From: Nitrospirota bacterium
GTDB taxonomy: Bacteria > Nitrospirota > Nitrospiria > Nitrospirales > Nitrospiraceae
Length of the DNA: 64,000 nucleotides
Assembly (NCBI GenBank): GCA_030684575.1
Contig: JAUXVD010000014.1
Coordinates: forward strand, 124,001-188,000
Direction of reading: 5' to 3'
Part shown: positions 58,037 through 64,000 of the stretch, piece by piece
Layout of the letters: each line of letters begins with the position of its first letter
Numbering within the stretch: position 1 is the first letter of the stretch
Translations under genes and position numbers: made by a program
The notes under the pieces: generated by a model
Databases searched by the model: none
Seen by the model: the letters and a program-made list of their open reading frames with translations, nothing else
What the model was told of the DNA's origin: nothing

Positions 58037-59029
58037 ATGCCTGAATTGACTGGAATGTTGCTTCTTGTCGTGTTGCTGGCGCTCCTGTTCGATTTTTCGA
58101 ACGGGTGGCATGACAGTGCCAATGCCATTGCGACGGTCGTCTCGACGCGAGTCGTGAGTCCGCTCGTGGCAGTTATGGCCGCCGGCGTGCTCAATGTCGC
58201 CGGGGCGTTCATGTCCACGGCGGTCGCTAAGATGGTGGGGTCGGGGATTGTGAACCCGACCATGGTCACTCAAGAAATGGTGGCGGCGGCATTGGCCGGT
58301 GCAATCTTGTGGAATCTCTTCACGCTGCTGTTGGGATTGCCGACGAGTTCGTCTCACGCCTTGATCGGCGGACTGGTCGGGGCGGCGGTGACCCATGGTG
58401 GGTGGGCCATGGTGAAGTGGTCCGGGCTTCGTCCGGTGATGGAAGCCATGGTGCTGGCGCCGTTTTTTGGTTTTGCGATTGGGTTTACGTTGATGGTACT
58501 CATCAGCTGGGCCTGCTTTCGTGTGACACGAAGTGTGGCCACGCGACTATTCAAACGGCTGCAGCTCGTCTCCGCCTGCTTCATGGCGTTCAGTCACGGG
58601 GCCAATGATGCGCAGAAGGCCATGGGGATCATTACCTTGGCCTTGCTCTCTGCCGGGCAGATCCCTTCGGGCGAGGTGCCGGGTTGGGTGATCGTCGCCT
58701 GCGCGGTGGCGATGGGATTGGGGACGGCGGTGGGCGGCTGGCAGATCGTCCGTACGTTGGGAATGGGGATCGTGAAGCTGGAACCGGTGCATGGATTTGC
58801 GGCTGAGACTGGTGCGGCGGCGGTGTTGCTCGTGACCGCGCATATCGGTCTGCCGGTGAGCACTACGCAGACCATCACGACGTCGGTCATGGGGGTCGGC
58901 GCGATTAAGCGACTTTCGGCGGTGCGTTGGGGCGTCACGACGAGAATTCTCTACGCCTGGGTGTTCACGCTACCTGGCGCCGCGCTTCTCGCCTCGCTCA
59001 TCTATGTTCTCATGGTCAAGCTTCACTAA
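58037..59029 (+). CDS. PiT-family inorganic phosphate transporter
   Basis: 330 residues with about ten membrane segments. The duplicated PiT signature appears as FDFSNGWHDSANAIATVVSTR near the N-terminus and FSHGANDAQKAMGI in the middle. Imports phosphate (metal-phosphate) with H+ or Na+. Its stop codon overlaps the stop of the convergent phoR gene by three bases, leaving no room for a terminator between them. Confidence 0.93.
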   Translation: MPELTGMLLLVVLLALLFDFSNGWHDSANAIATVVSTRVVSPLVAVMAAGVLNVAGAFMSTAVAKMVGSGIVNPTMVTQEMVAAALAGAILWNLFTLLLGLPTSSSHALIGGLVGAAVTHGGWAMVKWSGLRPVMEAMVLAPFFGFAIGFTLMVLISWACFRVTRSVATRLFKRLQLVSACFMAFSHGANDAQKAMGIITLALLSAGQIPSGEVPGWVIVACAVAMGLGTAVGGWQIVRTLGMGIVKLEPVHGFAAETGAAAVLLVTAHIGLPVSTTQTITTSVMGVGAIKRLSAVRWGVTTRILYAWVFTLPGAALLASLIYVLMVKLH

Positions 59030-60861
59030 ACCGGCTGATCGATGTGTGGGATCGGTAGCCGGACGACAAACCGGCTGCCGGTCAGAGCATTAGCTTCGAC
59101 CCATACCCGCCCTCCCAACCCCTCGACGATATGTTTCACGATTGCCAGGCCAAGGCCTGTGCCTCCCATCTCGCGCGAGCGTGCTTTGTCCACTCGATAG
59201 AATCGTTCGAAGACGCGGGGGCGATCCTGTTCAGGAATGCCGAGTCCGGTATCGGTCACGCTCAACTCCAGGGCAGTGACAATCATGGGCCGTTCGAGAT
59301 CGTCAGCAACCGGGTGCGCCGCCAGGGTAATGGTCCCGTTCTCGGGGGTATACTTGACCGCGTTATCGAGCAAGTTCGACAGGACTTGCATCAACCGGTC
59401 TTCATCGCCGAGTACAGCTGGTAGATCCTGGGCGACGAAGGAGAGGAGTCGGTGCCCTTTCTTGTCCGCTAAGGGCTTGATCATGGCCAATGTCCGTTCA
59501 ATGACCCGCTGGACTTGCAGGGGCTCCCGCTTGAACAGAATCTGTCCCGACTCGATCTTCGAGAGCTGGAGGAGGTCTTCCAGGATCAGGTTCAGCCGGT
59601 CGCTTTGCTTGAGAATAATCTCGAGAAATTTCGTGCTGGTATCGGGGTCGTCTTTGGCCCCGTCGAGTAAGGCCTCGATATAACCCTTGATCGACGTGAG
59701 CGGGGTCCTCAGCTCGTGGGACACGTTTGCGACGAAATCTTTCCGGATATTCTCCAGGCGGCGCAACTCGGTAATGTCGTGAAAAACCAGCACGGCGCAG
59801 GCTTCGTTCTCGCGATCGCAGGACGTGACCGAGGCCTCGATATGGAGACAGCGTCCGTTCGGGTGCAGCAGAATCTCATCTTCCTCATTCGTGCGTGTCG
59901 CCAACACTGTTGAGACGAGTGTGTTCAGCTGCGGATGGCGGAAGACCTCAGAGCAATGGCGCCCCCGTGCATCCATTCGACTGACCTCGAACATTCGCTC
60001 TAGCGCCGGATTGACTTGGAGGACGTGGCCTCGGCAGTCCAGGACCATGACGCCCTCGACCATCGAGGTCAGCATGGCCAAGAGTTGGGCCCGGTCTTCG
60101 GAAAGCTCGTCGATCTTGCTCCGCAGTTGGTCCGTCATCTGATTGAGCGTGTCAGCGAGGAGGCCGACTTCATCCCGTGATCCTGTCCTGATGCGAACGT
60201 TGTGGTCACCATGGGCAAGTTGCCGCGCGGCGATGGCAATATCGGACAGGGGTTGTGTGATGCTGCGCGCGAGCCCCACACTCAGCGCGACGGCAATTAA
60301 GAAGGCAATGCCAAAGGCAAGGGCCAAGTTCCGGTGTAACTTGGCCACCTCATGATCGAACGTGGCCATGGGTAACCCCAGCCGTAAGAAGCCGGAGGAT
60401 CTCGTCCGGTTTGTGCCGCCGATGCTGACGGCCAGGTACAGGGTGCGTTCACCGGTGGTGTGACTCGTGCGCAGATCCGTTCCCCGTCCTGTGGCAACAG
60501 CTTGCTGAATTTCAGGACGTGCGAGATGGTTTTCCACCGTCGAGAGGTTACGGTCCGAGACGGCGCTGTCGGCCAGCACCAGGCCATCCAGCGCGACGAC
60601 GGTTACGCGGGCGAAGGCCCGTGCGCCGAGATCCAGAACGGCTGCTTGTAATTGAGGAGTCGACGACAGCGCCCCTGATTGTGTCAGAAACGGTTGCAGA
60701 CCATAGGCGACGAGGCCGGTTCGCGTCTCCAGTATCTGGCCCGATCGCGCGATTTCTTCTTGTTCAAGGGATCGAATCGCCAAGGTTCTGGCGATGAGCA
60801 GTCCACAGGCGAGGACCAAGAGCGTGCCGATCGTGACTTTCCAGCGGATCGAGAATGTCAT
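59026..60861 (-). CDS. phoR: PhoR-type membrane sensor histidine kinase
   Basis: 611 residues. Two membrane helices (about 8-25 and 178-198) flank a periplasmic domain; then HAMP, a PAS domain (about 265-370), HisKA with the phospho-acceptor in VANVSHELRTPLTSIKGY, and HATPase with NLLDNAVKYTPENG, DTGLGIPEQD and GGTGLGLAIVKHI. The order HAMP-PAS-HisKA matches PhoR. It follows phoB by six bases and faces the PiT/DUF47 genes, supporting phosphate sensing; the exact ligand is not shown by sequence. Confidence 0.85.
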   Translation of the reverse strand: MTFSIRWKVTIGTLLVLACGLLIARTLAIRSLEQEEIARSGQILETRTGLVAYGLQPFLTQSGALSSTPQLQAAVLDLGARAFARVTVVALDGLVLADSAVSDRNLSTVENHLARPEIQQAVATGRGTDLRTSHTTGERTLYLAVSIGGTNRTRSSGFLRLGLPMATFDHEVAKLHRNLALAFGIAFLIAVALSVGLARSITQPLSDIAIAARQLAHGDHNVRIRTGSRDEVGLLADTLNQMTDQLRSKIDELSEDRAQLLAMLTSMVEGVMVLDCRGHVLQVNPALERMFEVSRMDARGRHCSEVFRHPQLNTLVSTVLATRTNEEDEILLHPNGRCLHIEASVTSCDRENEACAVLVFHDITELRRLENIRKDFVANVSHELRTPLTSIKGYIEALLDGAKDDPDTSTKFLEIILKQSDRLNLILEDLLQLSKIESGQILFKREPLQVQRVIERTLAMIKPLADKKGHRLLSFVAQDLPAVLGDEDRLMQVLSNLLDNAVKYTPENGTITLAAHPVADDLERPMIVTALELSVTDTGLGIPEQDRPRVFERFYRVDKARSREMGGTGLGLAIVKHIVEGLGGRVWVEANALTGSRFVVRLPIPHIDQPV

Positions 60862-60867
60862 GACGCA

Positions 60868-61566
60868 TCACTGCTCCCTTAGTTTATAGCCCAGAGACTT
60901 GACCGATATAATTGCCTCGTTGAGCGAGGGGAGTTTCTGCTTGAGCCGTCGAATGTGGACGTCGACGGTTCGTGTCGTGCCGTAGTAATCGTAGCCCCAG
61001 ACGGTATTGAGCAGGATGTCTCGGGTCAGGACTCTGCCGGGATTGCGCAGGAGATGTTCGAGCAGGCCGAATTCTTTGGCCGTGAGCGGGACTTCTGTCT
61101 TGTTCACGGTGACTTCGTGTCGTGCAAGGTCCATCACCAGATCGCCATATTGGTACCTGGCCGGACTCTCGCCCGGTTTCCGGTCGAGTCGGCGGAGGAG
61201 GGCTTTGATCCGGGCGACGAGCGTCTTCGGGCTGAAGGGTTTGGTTACGTAGTCGTCGGCCCCCAGTTCCAGTCCTACGATGGTGTCCGATTCTTCGGCT
61301 TTGGCGGTCAACATAATGATGGGGATCATGGCCGTTTCCGGAGCCGACCGCAGTCGTTTGCAGACCTCGAGGCCGTCGATCTCAGGCAGCATCAAGTCGA
61401 GGACGACCAAGTCTGGCTTCTCTTGTTTCGCGTACTGAAGACCTTCGGTGCCGGTTTTGGCCGCGACCGTTCGAAAGCCCTCTTTCTCCAAATAGAGTTT
61501 GACCAGTTGGAGAATGTCGTGCTCGTCTTCAACGATGAGAACTTTTTTGCTGGTTGGGTTGGACAT
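60868..61566 (-). CDS. phoB: PhoB-type OmpR-family response regulator
   Basis: 232 residues from ATG 61566; the longer frame adds a doubtful basic segment. The receiver has EDEHD, phospho-acceptor Asp in VVLDLMLPEIDG and Lys in VTKPFSP. The winged-helix output has LTAKEFGLLEHLLRNPGRVLTR and TVDVHIRRLKQKL. First gene of the phoB-phoR unit. I found no Pho box upstream of it or of the PiT genes. Confidence 0.87.
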   Translation of the reverse strand: MSNPTSKKVLIVEDEHDILQLVKLYLEKEGFRTVAAKTGTEGLQYAKQEKPDLVVLDLMLPEIDGLEVCKRLRSAPETAMIPIIMLTAKAEESDTIVGLELGADDYVTKPFSPKTLVARIKALLRRLDRKPGESPARYQYGDLVMDLARHEVTVNKTEVPLTAKEFGLLEHLLRNPGRVLTRDILLNTVWGYDYYGTTRTVDVHIRRLKQKLPSLNEAIISVKSLGYKLREQ

Positions 61567-61641
61567 AGTGAGTCGCGTGAGCCTACGAGGGAGAAGGCAT
61601 CGTGTCAAGACGGCGGCGAAGAGCACGCGGGCCCATTTGGG

Positions 61642-61671
61642 TTGACGGAACCTGCTGTGCTGACGTAAGGT
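61642..61671 (+). promoter_or_regulatory. Candidate sigma70 promoter of ispH
   Basis: TTGACG (61642-61647) and TAAGGT (61666-61671) are 18 bases apart, giving a leader of about 60 bases before ispH. The -10 box is only a partial match. Confidence 0.4.
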
Positions 61672-61740
61672 GGACGGCAGTCGTCTGCAAGTATATGGGC
61701 ACGTATGTGGTCATGTACGTATGAAGGAAAGGTAGCCGTC

Positions 61741-62694
61741 ATGAAGATCTATCTCACGAATCCACGAGGGTTTTGCGCCGGAGTCGATCGGGCGATCGAT
61801 ATTGTCGATCTCTCGCTCAAGAAGTATGGGGCGCCGATCTACGTGCGGCACGAAATCGTCCATAGTAGGCATGTCGTGAACTCGCTTCGCGACAAGGGCG
61901 CCGTGTTTGTGGAGGAATTGGGAGAAGTGCCGGAAGGTTCGGTGGTGATCTTCAGTGCCCACGGGGTTGCCAAGTCGGTCTGGGATGAAGCGAACCGGCG
62001 GGGACTGCATGTGATCGATGCCACCTGTCCGTTGGTCATCAAAGTGCATAACGAGGTTAATCGCGACTATACGCAGGGGTACGATCTCATTCTGATCGGC
62101 CATGCCGGCCATCCCGAAGTGATCGGGACGCTCGGGCAGATTCCGGACAAGTTCCACCTGGTTTCGTCGGTAGAGGATGTCAAGAAGCTGCAGGTCGATC
62201 AAACGCATGATCTTTCGTACGTTACCCAAACGACGTTGAGTGTCGATGAATGTCGGGATATCGTCGGGGCGCTTCATGAACGGTTCCCGCATATCAAGGG
62301 ACCTCACCAAGAAGACATCTGTTATGCGACACAGAATCGGCAGAATGCGGTGAAGGAGCTATCCTTGTTGGTGGATGTCATCCTGGTCATCGGTTCCCCC
62401 AATAGTTCGAACTCCAACCGGTTGCGAGAGCTGGGGGAGCGGTGCGGGATTGCGTCCTACCTGATCGACGCCGCCTCCGACATCAACCCTGAATGGCTTG
62501 CCAATGTGAAAGCGATCGGGATTACGGCCGGCGCCTCGGCTCCGGAGGTTCTGGTTGAAGAGGTCGTGACCTACCTCAAGACCTTTGGGCCTGCCGAGGT
62601 CGAAGACCTGACGGTGATCGAAGAGGACGTTGAGTTTCTCCTCCCTAAGGAACTGATTACCATCGAGTCTTCCAACAGATCTGTCGAGGCGTAG
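61741..62694 (+). CDS. ispH: 4-hydroxy-3-methylbut-2-enyl diphosphate reductase
   Basis: 317 residues from ATG 61741. The three [4Fe-4S] Cys are in [11 protein letters not shown] (C12), DATCPLV and [11 protein letters not shown]. Catalytic Glu and substrate blocks follow the family, including [11 protein letters not shown]. It makes IPP and DMAPP in the last step of the MEP pathway. Normal length for the family. Confidence 0.95.
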   Translation: MKIYLTNPRGFCAGVDRAIDIVDLSLKKYGAPIYVRHEIVHSRHVVNSLRDKGAVFVEELGEVPEGSVVIFSAHGVAKSVWDEANRRGLHVIDATCPLVIKVHNEVNRDYTQGYDLILIGHAGHPEVIGTLGQIPDKFHLVSSVEDVKKLQVDQTHDLSYVTQTTLSVDECRDIVGALHERFPHIKGPHQEDICYATQNRQNAVKELSLLVDVILVIGSPNSSNSNRLRELGERCGIASYLIDAASDINPEWLANVKAIGITAGASAPEVLVEEVVTYLKTFGPAEVEDLTVIEEDVEFLLPKELITIESSNRSVEA

Positions 62695-62867
62695 GCGGGT
62701 AATCGTTCCGCAGCCCCATTGCCCCACTCCCTAAGTATTGTAGGTTCCTCTATCCGGTCCTACCACCGGCAGTGTTTTTCTTTGATTTTTTCCGTTGGCC
62801 TATGTTACAAATCCGGGCATTCTTTCCCTGTGATTTTTCTTGATACACGCTACCGAAGGAGTCGCCG

Positions 62868-64000
62868 ATGTATTTGAAATCCCTTGAAATGGCGGGGTTT
62901 AAGTCGTTCGCGGAGGCCCGGATCGAATTTCCCGATGGCGTCACGGCTATTGTGGGACCCAACGGAAGCGGAAAGAGTAATGTCGTCGATGCGATTCTCT
63001 GGGTACTCGGGGAACAGAGCACCAAGGCGCTGCGCAGCGAGAAGATGGAAGATGTGATTTTTAACGGGACCGAGATGCGCAAGCCTCTTGGCCTGGCCGA
63101 AGTATCGCTCGTAATCAGTGGCCTTGATCGGATCAATGTGGATCCCCTGTCCGGGCTTTCCAGTCAGCTGTCCGAATATCAAGAGCTCATGATCACCCGC
63201 CGCCTCTACCGCAATGGCGATAGTGAATACCTCATCAATAAGACCGTCTGCCGGTTGAAGGATGTCCGGAGCATCCTGCTGGATACCAGGGCCGGAACCA
63301 AGGGGCACACGGTGATCGCTCAGGGGCAAATCGATCAAATTCTCAACGCCTCGCCGCAAGATCGGCGCGAGTTGATCGAAGAAACGGCCGGGATCGTTCG
63401 TTATAAAAAGCAGAAGGCCGAAGCGTTACGCAAGTTGGATGCGACACAGCAGAATCTCTTGCGCGTGCGGGACATTATTGCCGAGGTGAAGAAACAGTTG
63501 AATTCGCTTGAGCGTCAAGCCAGGCAGGCACGGTCCTATCAGGCATTGCACCAGGAGTCCAAATCGCTGGAGATTCAGCTGCTCACGAATGAGTATCGCA
63601 TGCTTCGAACGACGATCGCGGAAGTCGAGGAGGAGCTGCAACAGCTGGGGGATCGCGAGTCCGAACAGGCCGCCGGCTTGGCACGCTTGAGCGCAGAACT
63701 TGAGCAGGTCAAATTCGCGATGGCCACGGCGAGCGAGGCGATCGGGCAGCGGCGCGAGGAACTGTCGAAAGTTGAGCAGCAACAGGCGCAGGCCTTGACG
63801 GCCGCAGAAGTCGAGCGTAATCGCGGTGAGCTCTACGTGCAGCAGCAGAGCCAGGGCGGGCAGGAGCTCGAGCGCCTCAGCCAGGAGCAAGCGCAGGGCA
63901 CGGCGGAAATTACGGCTCTGGAGGGTATGCTGGTCGCGCTCGAGCGTGAATGTGCGGAGCGTGAGCAGGCCTTCGCGACACTTGAGCAGGAGATGAAAGG
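62868..64000 (+). CDS. smc: Chromosome segregation protein SMC (5' part)
   Basis: The frame runs from ATG 62868 (ribosome binding site GAAGGAG) off the window end, so only about 377 of some 1200 residues are seen. The N-terminal ATPase head has MYLKSLEMAGFKSFA, Walker A GPNGSGKSN, the Q-loop region LGEQSTKALR and VIAQGQIDQIL. From about residue 170 a long coiled coil begins, rich in Gln, Glu and Arg. SMC condenses and segregates chromosomes with ScpA and ScpB. There are 173 bases between ispH and smc with no gene. Confidence 0.95.
   Translation, partial: MYLKSLEMAGFKSFAEARIEFPDGVTAIVGPNGSGKSNVVDAILWVLGEQSTKALRSEKMEDVIFNGTEMRKPLGLAEVSLVISGLDRINVDPLSGLSSQLSEYQELMITRRLYRNGDSEYLINKTVCRLKDVRSILLDTRAGTKGHTVIAQGQIDQILNASPQDRRELIEETAGIVRYKKQKAEALRKLDATQQNLLRVRDIIAEVKKQLNSLERQARQARSYQALHQESKSLEIQLLTNEYRMLRTTIAEVEEELQQLGDRESEQAAGLARLSAELEQVKFAMATASEAIGQRREELSKVEQQQAQALTAAEVERNRGELYVQQQSQGGQELERLSQEQAQGTAEITALEGMLVALERECAEREQAFATLEQEMK

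Overview
The window looks like a Nitrospira (Nitrospirota) chromosome segment. The main reason is a complete-looking reductive TCA (rTCA) block with two-subunit ATP-citrate lyase (aclB, aclA), aconitase, monomeric NADP isocitrate dehydrogenase, a fumarate-reductase-type pair and sucCD. System II cytochrome c maturation genes and Nitrospira-like intergenic palindromes fit as well. The genus call is inference from gene content; there is no rRNA or nxr gene here. I saw no tRNA, rRNA, CRISPR array or intact insertion sequence.

Layout. (1) 1-16.7 kb is the distal end of an extracellular contractile injection system (eCIS) locus. Two large accessory proteins and an AAA+ ATPase are followed by five consecutive genes whose products share one N-terminal signature. 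Four of these carry the DUF4157/eCIS_core HExxH domain, one does not, and each has a different C-terminus. Then come a minus-strand stand-alone protease propeptide, a subtilisin-type S8 protease and an amidase-SH3 protein. Sheath, tube and baseplate genes must lie upstream of the window. (2) 17.1-29.5 kb is the rTCA operon, all on the plus strand, with a good sigma70-type promoter in front and palindromic repeats in most gene gaps. A B12-binding radical SAM gene follows. (3) 31.5-46.2 kb is accessory: an erythrin-VIT1 iron protein, PilZ, an EamA exporter, a ZorAB/MotAB-like stator pair, a six-PAS histidine kinase with its NarL-type regulator, a double-receiver protein with a degenerate first domain, three poorly characterised proteins (two membrane-associated, one exported with repeats) and an AT-rich, gene-poor island. 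(4) 46.3-64 kb is housekeeping: ahcY and metK; a ccs cytochrome c maturation cluster (resB, ccsA, two TlpA-like thioredoxins, ccdA); a geranylgeranyl-reductase-family flavoprotein; bamD; fabH; a phosphate module (DUF47 regulator and PiT permease facing phoB-phoR); ispH; and the 5' part of smc.

How the parts fit: the rTCA block fixes CO2. The ccs cluster supports c-type cytochromes for respiration. AhcY and MetK run the SAM/SAH cycle. DUF47, PiT and PhoBR manage phosphate. The most novel material is the eCIS cargo array, where a common leader is attached to variable payloads, and the protease with a separate propeptide-like protein encoded divergently next to it. The ZorAB-like pair without Zorya effectors and the repeat-containing exported protein at 43.5-44.5 kb are further leads.
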